Origin: Rathayibacter rathayi
GTDB taxonomy: Bacteria; Actinomycetota; Actinomycetes; Actinomycetales; Microbacteriaceae
Assembly (NCBI RefSeq): GCF_004011095.1
Contig: NZ_CP028129.1
Location: 3,038,001 to 3,102,000, forward strand
DNA length: 64,000 nucleotides
Reading direction: 5' to 3'
The position numbers were made by a program, and so were the translations under genes. Position 1 is the stretch's first letter. Every line of letters begins with the position of its first letter. The notes below the pieces were generated by a model. That model was not told where the DNA came from. It did not search any database and saw nothing but the letters and a program-made list of their open reading frames with translations. Below are positions 15,817 to 25,449 of this stretch, in pieces.

Positions 15817-16809
15817 ATGGCTTCGTATCTGTTCGTCTGCTCCGGGGGTGGGCATCTCAAAGAGATGTTCGCACTCTCGGGTCTGCTCGGAGTCAACCCC
15901 GAGGAGCAGCATTGGGCGACGGTTGACAGTGCCCTCAGCCGCACCCTCCTCGCCGACCGGCGAATCACGCACCTCGCCGATCCGCCGCCCCGTGCCGTTG
16001 CGCCGGTGCTGCGCAATGCGGGGATCGGCCGCTCTCTGCTGGCCCGCGGCTCCTTCGACGCCGTCTTCAGCACCGGCGCCAGCCCGGCCCTCTCCTTCCT
16101 CCCGCTCGCGGCCTCGCGCGGCATCCCCGCGCACTACATCGAGAGCGCCGCGCGCGTGCTCGGCCCGTCGGTGACCGGCCGGATCCTCGCCCGCTTTCCG
16201 GGCGTCTCGACCTACACGCAGTACCGCTCCTGGGCCGACGAGCAGTGGAGTTTCGGCGGCTCGATCTTCGACACCTACCGCGTCGACGACGTCGTGCCGC
16301 GGCCCATCCGCCGCGCCGTCGTCTCCGTCGGCACGCAGGACGGCTATCCCTTCCCCCGCTTCTTCGCCGCGCTCGCGCAGCTCCTGGAGGGCGTGGAGGT
16401 GCTCTGGCAGACCGGTGCGAACGACGTGTCGGGGCTCGGGATTCAGGGTCGCCACTCGGTGCCGCACGACGAGCTCAACGAGGCGATGGCGGCGGCCGAC
16501 GTCGTGATCGCGCACGGGGGAGTGGGCACGGCGCTCAGCGCCATCGAGCAGGGCCGGGTGCCGATCCTGGTGCCGCGACGCGCCTCCTTCGGCGAGCACG
16601 TCGATGACCATCAGGTGCAGATAGCCACTCGCCTGGCCGAGTCCGGTCTCGCGGTCAGCGTCGAGATCGAGAGCCTCTCCCGCGACACGCTCGAGAAGGC
16701 TGCGGCCCGCACGATTGTTTCCGCCGATTCCGCCGTGCCGTTCGTCGTGCACGACTCGGCCGAGAAGTCCTCGGTCTTCTCCCGCCGACTGTTCCCCTCT
16801 TCTCGTTAA
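15817..16809 (+). CDS. Glycosyltransferase with fused Alg14/Alg13-like (PssD-PssE) halves
   Basis: I start at ATG 15817 (MASYLFVCSGGGH), 6 bp after AAGG; GTG 15805 is an alternative. The 330-residue protein joins an N-terminal Alg14/PssD-like half (VCSGGGHLKEMFAL, VFSTGASPALSF, HYIESAAR) to a C-terminal Alg13/PssE-like half (VVSVGTQDGYPFPRFF, DVVIAHGGVGTALSAIEQG, LVPRRASFGEHVDDHQ). In rhizobial PssDE and related systems these halves together add a sugar, often glucuronic acid, to a polyprenyl-linked intermediate at the cytoplasmic face. It is the first enzyme of the cluster; its actual donor is unknown. Confidence 0.85.
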   Translation: MASYLFVCSGGGHLKEMFALSGLLGVNPEEQHWATVDSALSRTLLADRRITHLADPPPRAVAPVLRNAGIGRSLLARGSFDAVFSTGASPALSFLPLAASRGIPAHYIESAARVLGPSVTGRILARFPGVSTYTQYRSWADEQWSFGGSIFDTYRVDDVVPRPIRRAVVSVGTQDGYPFPRFFAALAQLLEGVEVLWQTGANDVSGLGIQGRHSVPHDELNEAMAAADVVIAHGGVGTALSAIEQGRVPILVPRRASFGEHVDDHQVQIATRLAESGLAVSVEIESLSRDTLEKAAARTIVSADSAVPFVVHDSAEKSSVFSRRLFPSSR

Positions 16810-16972
16810 TGACCGCCGAGCGATGAGACGTGATGAGAACGTCATCCCAGCGTCATCTACGGCCCGTACACTTCGGAATGGGTTGGGGGGCCGGACGTGA
16901 CTTCTCGTGCGTCGATATCGGACTGGTCGGCCGACTCGACACTGATGGTGAAAGCTCCGAAGGAACCTCGAT

Positions 16973-17893
16973 ATGACTGATATCCCGCGCGGAGTATCGC
17001 GCCGCAAGGTGCTCGCCGCCTCCGCCGCCGGAGTCGCCGCCACTGCCTCCGCGCTTGTGGCGACTCCCGCATTCGCCGCGGCGAACTACTCCGTGATTCC
17101 CAAGCTCCCGGGCGAGTTCTCTCGCAGGGATACGGCGCGCTCGCGCATCGACGGCAAGCCCTACGAGATCATCGACGTGAGGATAGGCAACGACCCCGCG
17201 CGCCTGTTCGTCCCGCACAGCGCGGTACCCCGCAAGAACCTCTCGGTGCCGGTCCTCTGGTACTACCACGCCAGTGGAAGCAACTACACGGCACTCTCCG
17301 GCGCCTACCAGTACTCGGCCGATCAGCTCGTCGATCAGGGCGTCGTCAGCATCTGCCCGCAGTACAGCGGCAGCAGCGCCTACACGAACGCCGCAGCGGT
17401 CGCCGCGCAGAAGGCCGCCGTCACCTGGGTGAGCAGCCTGTGGTCCGTGAGCGCCAGCGTCCTCCGCTCGAACTCCGGCGGCGGCGGCCTGCTCTGCTGG
17501 GCGTACGCGAATCGCCTGGTGCCGAACATCTACGGCGCCTACCACTCCAGTGGCGTCTACGACATCGAGGACACCGAGTCGCGGGACCCGGGCCGCGTCG
17601 TCGCCGCGTACGGCGGCGACAGGGACGCCCTGCGCGCCGGCAACCCGTCGCGTCTGCCGCAGTCGGTCTGGGCGGGCACGCGCCTGCGCATCACCGCCGG
17701 TTCGGCCGACTCGCTCGTCCCGGCCGAGATTCACGGCGGACGTCTGCGCCGCCTGGCCCTGCCCGTCGCGCGCGAGGCGACCATCGTCTACCACAGCGGC
17801 AACGGCGGACAGCTGGGCCATGTGGTCCCCGGCTTCACGAACACCGATATGGTCCTGACCTTCCAGCGCTGGCTGCAGGAGGGTCCCGCCTGA
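16973..17893 (+). CDS. Tat-exported alpha/beta hydrolase of the polysaccharide locus
   Basis: 306 residues starting with a clear Tat signal (SRRKVLAASAAGVAATASAL, cleavage after AFAA ~38). The rest looks like an alpha/beta hydrolase: VLWYYHASGSNY oxyanion region, nucleophile elbow SNSGGGGLL with Ser at ~169 (the usual G-x-S-x-G replaced by N-S-G-G-G), a late acid at AGSADSLVP and His in GQLGHVVPG. It would act outside the membrane, perhaps removing acyl groups from the nascent polymer or acting as a depolymerase-like esterase; both are inferences from location. The next gene follows 54 bp on. Confidence 0.7.
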   Translation: MTDIPRGVSRRKVLAASAAGVAATASALVATPAFAAANYSVIPKLPGEFSRRDTARSRIDGKPYEIIDVRIGNDPARLFVPHSAVPRKNLSVPVLWYYHASGSNYTALSGAYQYSADQLVDQGVVSICPQYSGSSAYTNAAAVAAQKAAVTWVSSLWSVSASVLRSNSGGGGLLCWAYANRLVPNIYGAYHSSGVYDIEDTESRDPGRVVAAYGGDRDALRAGNPSRLPQSVWAGTRLRITAGSADSLVPAEIHGGRLRRLALPVAREATIVYHSGNGGQLGHVVPGFTNTDMVLTFQRWLQEGPA

Positions 17894-17947
17894 TCGGCGG
17901 GAGGACCGACGCGCCCCCTCCTCTCGATGCCAGAAGGACCCCTTGAC

Positions 17948-19402
17948 GTGATAGATCTCCTCCCGCGGCGCCTCGTCGTCGGCACGCTGTTCACGGTCGC
18001 CGTGATCATCGTTGCCGGCATGGGGTACATCTTCACCACGCGACCCCCCGGCACCGGCGCTCAGGTGATCGCCCTCGGCGTCGCCGGGATCGTCGGGGCC
18101 TTCGTACTGCTGAGGGTGCCGGCGCACTGGCTGCCGGCGATGGCGCTCGCGTTCTTCGCGATCGTGCCCACCCCGCTCACGCCGTCCAGCTTCACCTTCC
18201 GGATGACCCTGTGGGCGGTCTTCCTGATCGTCTGGGCGGTGCGTCGGGTGCTCGCGCCGCAGCTGTGGCGGGCGCCGATCCGCGAGTGGATGCGCGAGCT
18301 GGTGCTGAGCCCGTGGCGCGCCGTTGCGATCCTCGCCTTCGCGGCGTTCCTGGTCTGGGCGGCCGTCGCGACGGTCCGCGGCTCCTTCGTCTCGGCCGGT
18401 GTCTCGTGGATGGTCAGCATCGCGGTCTGCGTCGGCCTGCCGATGCTGGTCTTCGACGCCCAGCGCGAGGCCGTGCTGCTGCGCAAGACCTGGGTCTGGC
18501 TCTCGGGTCTGCTCGCGCTCTACGCCTGCCTCGAACTGGTGGCGCAGAGCTCCCCGGTCATCGGCCCGATCTACGCCGCGCTCGGCACCGAGCAGGACCA
18601 GCACTGGTCGCTCTACCGCGCCGAGATCACCTTCGGCCACCCACTGCTCGCGGGCACCTTTCTCACGGTCGGTGCGGGGCTGGCGTTCGGCGCCTGGCTG
18701 CAGGGCTCGCGCCGCTCCGATCTGCTGCTGGGCATCCTGGCGTCGGCCGGAGTCGTCGCGACCGTCTCGCGCGGACCGATGGCGGCCGTGGCCGTCGCGG
18801 TCGTCGTCGGACTCGTCGCGGTCGGCTTCCTCAACCCGAACCGCTCGCTGCTGCGGCCCGGCTCGATCCTTATCGCCGGTCTGATCGCCGGAGTCGGCGT
18901 GCTCAACTTCGAGCCGGTCACCGCGCGCAACAACAACCTCGATGCGTCGATCTCGGCCGGCGCCCGCGATCTCGCGGTCACGGTCGCCGTTAAGGCCGCG
19001 CAACTCTCGAACTGGCTCGGCTCCGGAGCCGCCACCTCGGGCATCAGCGGCCGCAATTTCTCCGACGTGGTCATCGAGAACTCGTTCCTGCAGCTGCTGA
19101 TCAGCGTCGGTGTCCCGGGCCTGCTGTTCTTCGTGATCCTGGTGATCGCGCTGTTCGGCAGCGCGCTCAGCCGCCGCGACGTCGCTCCGGCGGCCGGCCT
19201 GCTCGGCTTCCTGGTCTGCCTCGCGGGCTACAACGCGATCGACGCGGTCCGCCCGAGCCATCTGCTGCTGGGCTTTCTCGTCATCATCTGCCTGAACCCG
19301 GTGCACGTCCCCGACTTCTCCCAGGGCATTCGGATGCGCCGGCCGCTCGGTGCGCAGATCTTCGACGCGCCGATGGCCCTCGGGCTGCGGGGCGAGCGAT
19401 GA
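17948..19402 (+). CDS. O-antigen-ligase/Wzy-type polysaccharide polymerase
   Basis: From GTG 17948 (preceded by AGAAGGA) the protein has 484 residues and about ten to twelve membrane helices. A long extracytoplasmic loop in the C-terminal half carries NNLDASISAGARDLAVTVAV and GSGAATSGISGRNFSDVVIE NSFL-type text, the region where Wzy/WaaL proteins place their catalytic residues. ATG 17927 is a possible earlier start. It would polymerise repeat units flipped by the Wzx-like protein at 20433. Overlaps the next gene by four bases. Confidence 0.8.
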   Translation: MIDLLPRRLVVGTLFTVAVIIVAGMGYIFTTRPPGTGAQVIALGVAGIVGAFVLLRVPAHWLPAMALAFFAIVPTPLTPSSFTFRMTLWAVFLIVWAVRRVLAPQLWRAPIREWMRELVLSPWRAVAILAFAAFLVWAAVATVRGSFVSAGVSWMVSIAVCVGLPMLVFDAQREAVLLRKTWVWLSGLLALYACLELVAQSSPVIGPIYAALGTEQDQHWSLYRAEITFGHPLLAGTFLTVGAGLAFGAWLQGSRRSDLLLGILASAGVVATVSRGPMAAVAVAVVVGLVAVGFLNPNRSLLRPGSILIAGLIAGVGVLNFEPVTARNNNLDASISAGARDLAVTVAVKAAQLSNWLGSGAATSGISGRNFSDVVIENSFLQLLISVGVPGLLFFVILVIALFGSALSRRDVAPAAGLLGFLVCLAGYNAIDAVRPSHLLLGFLVIICLNPVHVPDFSQGIRMRRPLGAQIFDAPMALGLRGER

Positions 19403-20436
19403 GCCGCCGCTCGCGCAGGCACGCCTCCTCGCCGGCCGCGCTGGTCGTGCAGCAGTCGCTTGCGCCGCCGGACTCGACCACCCAGTACGTCGACTCGATC
19501 GTCGACGGTCTCGCGCCCGGCGTCGAGCTGCTCTTCTTTTCCTGGCGCAGCGCGCTGCTCGCCGACTACGACGTGCTGCATGTGCACTGGCCCGAGCTGA
19601 TGATCCGCGGCCGCAACCCGCTGCACCGGTTCCTGCGCCGCCGGGCCCTCGACGCGCTGCTCGTGCGCCTCGCGCTCCAGCGCATCCCGCTGGTGCGCAC
19701 CGTGCACAACCTGCACCCGCACGAGCTCGGGCCGGCCGCCGAACGCCGTTCGCTCGCCAGGATCGACCGCGCGACCGACCTGTTCGTCCGCCTCAACCCC
19801 ACCACCGTCACGCCCGGCCGGGCGCCCGCCGTGACCGTGCTGCACGGCCACTACCGCGACCAGTTCGCCGAGCACCCGCTGCCCGAGCACGAGCACGGCC
19901 GGGTGCTCTACTTCGGCATCATCCGGCCCTACAAGGGTGTCGTCGAGCTGATGGACGTGTTCCGCCGGCTGGCGGACGACTCCCTCTCGCTGCATGTGGT
20001 CGGCAGCCCCAGCACGGGCCAGCGCGAGTTGGTGGAGGAGCGCGCCGCCCGTGACGCGCGGGTGCACACGACGTTGCGCCGGGTAGACGACGCCGAGATG
20101 GTCGATGAGATCGGTCGCGCCGAGCTGATCGTCCTGCCCTACCGCGAGATGCACAACTCCGGCTCGATCCTGGTCGCTCTCTCGCTGGGCCGGCCGATCC
20201 TGGTGCCGCGCACGCCCGCCAACACGGCCCTGGCCGAGGAGGTCGGCAGCGACTGGGTGATCGAGTACGACGGCGACCTCACCCCCGAGCTGATCGCTTC
20301 GGCACTCGAGGCCACCCGCACCCGAGCGCCCGAGGGGCTCCCCGCGCTGTCCGGGCGCGACTGGGATGTGCTCGGCCGCGAACTCAAGAACGCCTACGAG
20401 GGCGCGATCGCCGCCAAGAAGGGCTCGACGCGATGA
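19399..20436 (+). CDS. Glycosyltransferase (GT4/GT-B-like)
   Basis: 345 residues. It has the GT-B pattern: an N-terminal half with VLHVHWPELMIRG and RTVHNLHPHE, and a C-terminal half with VLYFGIIRPYKGVVELM, SLSLHVVGSP and the donor-binding stretch LIVLPYREMHNSGSILVALS. The HWPE and HNxxPHE motifs recur in actinobacterial exopolysaccharide glycosyltransferases. It transfers an unknown sugar from a nucleotide donor to the lipid-linked repeat unit at the cytoplasmic side. Translationally coupled at both ends (ATGA overlaps). Confidence 0.85.
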   Translation: MSRRSRRHASSPAALVVQQSLAPPDSTTQYVDSIVDGLAPGVELLFFSWRSALLADYDVLHVHWPELMIRGRNPLHRFLRRRALDALLVRLALQRIPLVRTVHNLHPHELGPAAERRSLARIDRATDLFVRLNPTTVTPGRAPAVTVLHGHYRDQFAEHPLPEHEHGRVLYFGIIRPYKGVVELMDVFRRLADDSLSLHVVGSPSTGQRELVEERAARDARVHTTLRRVDDAEMVDEIGRAELIVLPYREMHNSGSILVALSLGRPILVPRTPANTALAEEVGSDWVIEYDGDLTPELIASALEATRTRAPEGLPALSGRDWDVLGRELKNAYEGAIAAKKGSTR

Positions 20437-21938
20437 GCGCGACCACGCAGAAGCCGTCCCCGAGCCTCGGCCGCTCGGCGAGCCGCGGCGCCGCCGTCAC
20501 CATCGGCGGCCAGGCGATCCGCATCGCCGTCCAGCTGGGCAGCATCGTCGTGCTCGCGCGCCTGCTCGCCCCCGCCGACTACGGCCTGCTTGCGATGGTG
20601 ACCGCGATCATCGGGATCGGCGAGATCTTCCGCGACTTCGGCCTCTCCTCCGCCGCGATCCAGGCGAAGGAGATCACTCCGGGCCAAAAGAGCAATCTGT
20701 TCTGGATGAACGCGGGCATCGGCCTCACGCTGACGCTGCTGGTCATCGCGGCCTCCTGGCCGATCGCCGCGCTCTACGGCGACGACCGCCTCCAGCTGCT
20801 GACCGTCGTGCTCTCCTCGACCTTCCTCCTCAACGGCATCTCGACGCAGTTCCGCGCCGACCTCGCCCGGCACCTGCGCTTCGTGAAGCTGACCCTGGTC
20901 GACCTCGTCGGTCAGGTGCTGGGCCTCGCGGTCGGCGTGCTGATGGCGCTCGGCGGCGCCGGCTACTGGGCGCTGGCCGCGAGCCAGGTCGTGCAGCCGC
21001 TCATCGGCGTGCTGATGCTCGTCGTCATCACCGGCTGGCGGCCCGGCCGCTACCGCCGCGGCGAGGCGATGGGCCACTTCCTGCGCTACGGAGGCGGCGT
21101 GTTCGCCACCCAGGCGCTCACCTACGCGAGCAAGAACGTCGACTCCGTCATCATCGGTGCGCGCTTCGGCCCGGTCGACCTCGGCCTCTACAACCGCGCG
21201 TTCCAGCTGATGATGCTGCCGCTGCAGCAGGTGAACGCTCCGGCGCAGCGGGTCGCCCTGCCGGTGCTCTCGAAGCTGCAGGACGAGCGCGAGCGCTTTC
21301 GCACCTTCATCCTCTTCGGCCAGTCGGCGATGCTGACGGTGATGGGTCTGGTGCTCGCCGTGCTCGGCTCGCAGTCCGACTCGGTCATCCGCATCCTGCT
21401 GGGGGAGCGCTGGCTCGCCTCGGTGCCGATCTTCCAGGTCCTGCTCGTGGCCGGGTTCTTCCAGGCCACCGCGTACTGCTCGTGGTGGGTGTTCCTGGCC
21501 AAGGGCCTGGTGCGCCAGAGCGTCTGGTACAGCCTGGCGACCCGCCCGCTGATGGTCGTGCTCATCCTGGTCGGCTCGAACGGGGGAGTGACGGGTGTCG
21601 CCATCGCCTACGCCGCCTCGCTCGCGCTCACCTGGCCGATCGCGCTGATCTGGATCGGCCGCTCCTCCGACGCCCCGGTGCGCGAGATGTTCACCAACGG
21701 CCTGCGCAGCGGCATCGCGTTCGGATCAATCACGGTCGGCTCGTCCTTCTCCACCGTCGCGATCTCCGCCGACCAGCCGATCCTGCGCCTGCTCGTGGGC
21801 GGGGCGGCCGTCCTGGTCGGAGTCGGGCTCTGGATGCTGATCCTGCCCGCCTTCCGCCGCCAGATCCTCGGCCTCGCCGACCTACGCCACCACTTCCGCC
21901 GAAGCCGCCCCGCCGTTCCCCCCACCGAAAGAGATTGA
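20433..21938 (+). CDS. Wzx-type polysaccharide flippase (MOP superfamily)
   Basis: 501 residues with about 12-14 helices. The N-terminal GRSASRGAAVTIGGQAIRIA, VLARLLAPADYGLLAMV and FRDFGLSSAAIQ are signatures of the lipopolysaccharide-biosynthesis (MOP/RfbX-like) flippases, and LGLYNRAFQLMMLPLQQV follows in the middle. It moves the undecaprenyl-linked repeat unit to the outer face for polymerisation. It ends in a short basic cytoplasmic tail and its stop overlaps the next ATG by one base. Confidence 0.9.
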   Translation: MSATTQKPSPSLGRSASRGAAVTIGGQAIRIAVQLGSIVVLARLLAPADYGLLAMVTAIIGIGEIFRDFGLSSAAIQAKEITPGQKSNLFWMNAGIGLTLTLLVIAASWPIAALYGDDRLQLLTVVLSSTFLLNGISTQFRADLARHLRFVKLTLVDLVGQVLGLAVGVLMALGGAGYWALAASQVVQPLIGVLMLVVITGWRPGRYRRGEAMGHFLRYGGGVFATQALTYASKNVDSVIIGARFGPVDLGLYNRAFQLMMLPLQQVNAPAQRVALPVLSKLQDERERFRTFILFGQSAMLTVMGLVLAVLGSQSDSVIRILLGERWLASVPIFQVLLVAGFFQATAYCSWWVFLAKGLVRQSVWYSLATRPLMVVLILVGSNGGVTGVAIAYAASLALTWPIALIWIGRSSDAPVREMFTNGLRSGIAFGSITVGSSFSTVAISADQPILRLLVGGAAVLVGVGLWMLILPAFRRQILGLADLRHHFRRSRPAVPPTERD

Positions 21939-23176
21939 TGACACTCAAGCTCGGCGTCGTGAAGTCCTGGAAAAAGGACTTCGTCACGACGACCCGCCTG
22001 CCCGCCCGCCGCGACGGCAGGGTCCTCCGCGACTGCCTCGCGACCCTCCGCCCCGAGCCCGAGTTCCACCTCGTGATCGCCGCCCCCGGCAGCGGCAACA
22101 TTGGTGATCAGGCGATGCTGGAGGCGTTCCTCGAGAACACGTCCGGCCCCGTCGTCGTCGTCCAGCGGTACGCGGGCGACGTCGTGATCCCCGAGGAGCA
22201 GGCTGAGCGGGTCACGGTCGTCGAACTCCCGCACCTGGTCTACGGAGTGGGCGACGCGCACGCCGCCGACCTCCGCGCCTCCGCGGCGCTGATCCGCCGC
22301 TCCCGCTCGGTCTCGGTCGTCGGCGCCGACATGATGGACGGCAAGTACAGCCTCCGCGGCTCGGTCCGCCGCTCCCTGCTCGCGCAGACCGCCGCCGAAG
22401 CCGGGGTGCCCACGCGCATCCTCGGCTTCTCCTGGAACGCGAAGGCGCGCCTCGCCGCCCGCCGCTCCCTGATCGCCGCGTCGCGCGCCGGTGTCGTCCC
22501 GATGCTCCGCGATCCGCTCTCGGCCGAGCGCGCCCGGAGCATCGGGGTGCAGCGGGTGGAGGAGGTCACCGACATCGTCTTCTCGGCCCGCACCCGCGAC
22601 CGCAGCGTCCGCGAGGGCCTGGGACTTCCCGAGGGCGTCCCGTTCGCCCTGGTGAACGCGAGCGCCCTGGTCGCCGGGATGCTCGACCAGGTGCCCGAGT
22701 ACGAGCGGATCGTCGACCGCCTCCGCGCCGCCGGTGTGCACGTCGTGCTCCTCCCGCACGTCTCGCGCCCCCTCGGCGACGACCAGGTGGCGGTTCGCGC
22801 CGTGGCCGAGCGCGTGGGCACCGAGGGGGTCACCGTCGTTGACCGCGTGCTGATGCCCGCCGAGATCCGCGGCCTGGCCGAGGACGCTCTGCTGACCGTG
22901 ACCGGCCGGATGCACCTCGCGATCATGTCGCTCTCGCTCGGCGTCCCGGCGATCACCCTGGCCACCCAGGGCAAGGTCGAGGGCATCATGCGCCTGATCG
23001 GCCTGCCGCAGCTCTGCGTCGAGCCGGTCCCCGGTTTCGCCGACCGTGTCCTCCCGGTGATCGACCGCATCCTCGCGGAGCCGGGCGTGCGCGCCACCAT
23101 CGACAACGCCCTGCCCGAGGTGCGCCGCCTCTCGGCGCTGAACACCCGCGGCCTCGGCGCGGAGGTCGTGCGATGA
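21938..23176 (+). CDS. Polysaccharide pyruvyl transferase (CsaB/WcaK family)
   Basis: 412 residues. Family marks are GSGNIGDQAMLEAFL near residue 47 (the GxxNxGD signature), VVGADMMDGKYSL, VPMLRDPLSAERA, and the C-terminal TGRMHLAIMSLSLGVPAITL, which matches the (S/T)xRxHxxIxAxxxGxPxI motif. It adds a pyruvyl ketal from phosphoenolpyruvate to a sugar, giving the polymer negative charge. It is coupled to the glycosyltransferase that follows (ATGA overlap). A second family member is fused to a glycosyltransferase at 40020. Confidence 0.87.
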   Translation: MTLKLGVVKSWKKDFVTTTRLPARRDGRVLRDCLATLRPEPEFHLVIAAPGSGNIGDQAMLEAFLENTSGPVVVVQRYAGDVVIPEEQAERVTVVELPHLVYGVGDAHAADLRASAALIRRSRSVSVVGADMMDGKYSLRGSVRRSLLAQTAAEAGVPTRILGFSWNAKARLAARRSLIAASRAGVVPMLRDPLSAERARSIGVQRVEEVTDIVFSARTRDRSVREGLGLPEGVPFALVNASALVAGMLDQVPEYERIVDRLRAAGVHVVLLPHVSRPLGDDQVAVRAVAERVGTEGVTVVDRVLMPAEIRGLAEDALLTVTGRMHLAIMSLSLGVPAITLATQGKVEGIMRLIGLPQLCVEPVPGFADRVLPVIDRILAEPGVRATIDNALPEVRRLSALNTRGLGAEVVR

Positions 23177-24291
23177 GCGCGCCCCAGGAGAAGGGACCGC
23201 GGATGCGGATCATGTTCGTCGTCACGTCGCTGCACGGCGGCGGGGCCGAGTTCGTCGCTCGCACCTGGATGGGCTGGCTCCTCGAGCAGGGCCACCACGT
23301 CGACGTGGTCACCACCTCGGTCAAGAGCACCGACGAGTATCTGCCCGAGGGAGCGGTCCTGCATCGCATCGGCGCGGGCGCGGGTCACGTCGGCAAGGCG
23401 ACGCTGCTCAAGGAGCTGTTCCGCAGGCGGACCCCCGACGTCGCGATCGCCTTCCAGGGCTACCCGAACCTCGTGCTGCTCGCCTCGGCCGAGATGACGG
23501 CTCGCGCCGACCGCCCGAAGACCATCGTGAGCGAGCGCAACCTCGTCTCGCTCGGAATCCCCGGCTTCTCGAGGACGCAAAAGGTGCAGCTCGCGCTCGC
23601 CAAGACGCTCTACCGCCGCGCCGACCACGTCATCGCGATCTCACACCCCGTCGCGGGGGAACTCATCGCCGGCTTCGGCGTCTCGGGCGAGCGCTGCACT
23701 GTCGTGGCCAACCCCGCGACCGCCAAGGTCGACCGCTCGCGCCAGGTCGCGCGCACCCCCGGGACCGCCGCGGGCCTGCAGATCGTGCTGCCCTGCCGCC
23801 TGGTCGTACAAAAGCGCCCCGAGCTCGCGATCCTCGCGGCCGAGGAGCTGGAGCGCCGCGGCATCCCCGCGCAGGTCGTCTCCTTCGGCGGCGGGCCATT
23901 GCTGGCAAGCATGAAGGCCGAGGCGTCCGCGCGCGGCGTGGACTTCGAGGACAAGGGCTGGGTCGAGGACTGGTTCCACCACTTCGACGAGAACGCCGTC
24001 GTGCTGCTCCCGTCGCTACGCGAGGGCTTCGGCAACGTCCTGGTCGAGGCCGCCGCCGCCGGTGTCCCCTCGGTCGCCGTGTCTGGGGCGCTCGGAGTCG
24101 CGGACGCGATCGTCCCCGGCCTCACCGGCGAACTCGCGCTCACCCCCTCCGCCAGCGACCTCGCCGACGCGCTGATCCGCGCGAGCGAGCTCGAGATCAC
24201 CGGCATCGACCGCTGGCTCGACCGCTTCTCGCTCGCCTCCAGCGGCCGGGACCTCGAGACGGTGCTGCGCCGGGTCGTGGGGCAGAAGTGA
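23173..24291 (+). CDS. GT4-family glycosyltransferase
   Basis: 372 residues. MRIMFVVTSLHGGGAEFVAR at ~15 is the classic GT4 N-terminal Gly-rich loop; HVIAISHPVAGELIAGFGV, LPCRLVVQKRPELAI and LPSLREGFGNVLVEAAAAGV (the E-x7-E nucleotide-sugar motif) complete the GT-B fold. It extends the repeat unit in the cytoplasm. It starts inside the end of the pyruvyl transferase gene and overlaps the next GTG start by four bases, so the three are probably made together. Confidence 0.92.
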   Translation: MSAPQEKGPRMRIMFVVTSLHGGGAEFVARTWMGWLLEQGHHVDVVTTSVKSTDEYLPEGAVLHRIGAGAGHVGKATLLKELFRRRTPDVAIAFQGYPNLVLLASAEMTARADRPKTIVSERNLVSLGIPGFSRTQKVQLALAKTLYRRADHVIAISHPVAGELIAGFGVSGERCTVVANPATAKVDRSRQVARTPGTAAGLQIVLPCRLVVQKRPELAILAAEELERRGIPAQVVSFGGGPLLASMKAEASARGVDFEDKGWVEDWFHHFDENAVVLLPSLREGFGNVLVEAAAAGVPSVAVSGALGVADAIVPGLTGELALTPSASDLADALIRASELEITGIDRWLDRFSLASSGRDLETVLRRVVGQK

Positions 24292-25262
24292 CCCTCGTCT
24301 CGGTGGTGGTGCCGGCTCACCAGGAGGAGGCGCACCTCGCCGATGTCCTGGAGCGCCTGCTGCGGCAGACCCACGCCGAGCTCGAAATCCTGGTGGTGGA
24401 CGACGCCTCGACCGACGAAACGGCAACCATCGGCCGCGCGTTCGCCGAGGAGCACGAGCGGATCCGCTACCTGCGCCAGGACGAGAACCAGGGCGTCGCA
24501 GCGGCCCGCGAGCGCGCAGTCGGTGAGGCCTCCGGCGAGTGGGTCTGGTTGGTCGACGCCGACGACGAGTGGCCCGAGACCGCGGTCGAGGTCATGCTCG
24601 CCGCGGGCGAGAGCGGCCGTGCCGACGTGGTGGTCGCCCAGGCGGTCACGGTCCACGACACCGGATCCACGCCCGTCGGCTCCCTGCGCGGCCCGCTCGC
24701 GCTCTCGGGCCGGGGCGCCTTCACCGCGCTCCTGGTCGGCGAGCTGACCGGGCACCTCTGGAACAAGCTCTTCCGCCGGAGCCTCTTCGCGGGCATCGAC
24801 TTCACCCGCATCCGTCAGCACTCCGACCAGGCGCAGGTCGCCCAGCTGCTCGCCGCGGCAACCGAGGTCGTGGTGATCCCGGACTCCGTCTACGAGTACC
24901 GACTGCGCGCCGGCTCGATCATCCGCTCGGGCTCCCAGCGCGCTGACTCGCTCGCCGGGCTCGCCGCGGTGATCGAACGGACGGCCCGCGCGCTGGATCC
25001 GCGTCTGCTCGGCTCGCAGGACTACGCCTACTACCGGGCGCGCTTCTCCCTCCTCTCCCGCTTCAAGGACGCCACCTCGGGGGCGCACAGCCCCGACGAG
25101 GCCGAGCGGCTCTGGCGGGATGCGCACGACGAGGCGGGACTGCGGCACCTGGCCGCCCTCGTCCGCCGTCGGGATGCGAAACGCTCCGTCCTTTTCGGGC
25201 TCGCCGTCGCGGCACCCGCGCTCTACCGGGCCGCGATGCAGGCCGGGAACGGGCGCCGGTGA
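24288..25262 (+). CDS. GT2-family glycosyltransferase
   Basis: 324 residues from GTG 24288. The N-terminal VSVVVPAHQEEAHLADVLER, ILVVDDASTDETA and VWLVDADDEWPE (DxD) are standard GT2 inverting glycosyltransferase motifs, and WNKLFRRSLF in the middle matches the acceptor region of EpsJ/HyaD-like members. The C-terminal ~70 residues are helical without a membrane anchor, ending in VLFGLAVAAPALYRAAMQAG. It adds one sugar of the repeat unit; donor unknown. It closes the coupled block that began at 19399. Confidence 0.9.
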   Translation: MTLVSVVVPAHQEEAHLADVLERLLRQTHAELEILVVDDASTDETATIGRAFAEEHERIRYLRQDENQGVAAARERAVGEASGEWVWLVDADDEWPETAVEVMLAAGESGRADVVVAQAVTVHDTGSTPVGSLRGPLALSGRGAFTALLVGELTGHLWNKLFRRSLFAGIDFTRIRQHSDQAQVAQLLAAATEVVVIPDSVYEYRLRAGSIIRSGSQRADSLAGLAAVIERTARALDPRLLGSQDYAYYRARFSLLSRFKDATSGAHSPDEAERLWRDAHDEAGLRHLAALVRRRDAKRSVLFGLAVAAPALYRAAMQAGNGRR

Positions 25263-25449
25263 CCGCGATCGCGACGGGACCCGGCGATATCGCCCTCCCC
25301 GCCCCCTCCGTGCGATGTGCGGCGCGGACCATACACCCTTTAGGCTTATCAAGCGCTCGCGTGCCGCGAACGCGCCACCGTGTTTCTCAGAGAGACGAGC
25401 ATCTCCTGGCGGACGCACGACGGGTTCGGGGCACCGCAAGGGGGAGAAC

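Noticed and set aside
16853..19306. An 817-codon open frame on the minus strand
   Set aside because: It lies antisense to the hydrolase and polymerase genes, is rich in Arg/Asp/Glu/Gly without domains, and is a by-product of high-GC codon bias.
20366..23176. A 936-codon plus-strand frame over the flippase gene
   Set aside because: Only its last 412 codons (from 21938) are real; the rest is Arg/Pro-rich out-of-frame text of the Wzx gene.
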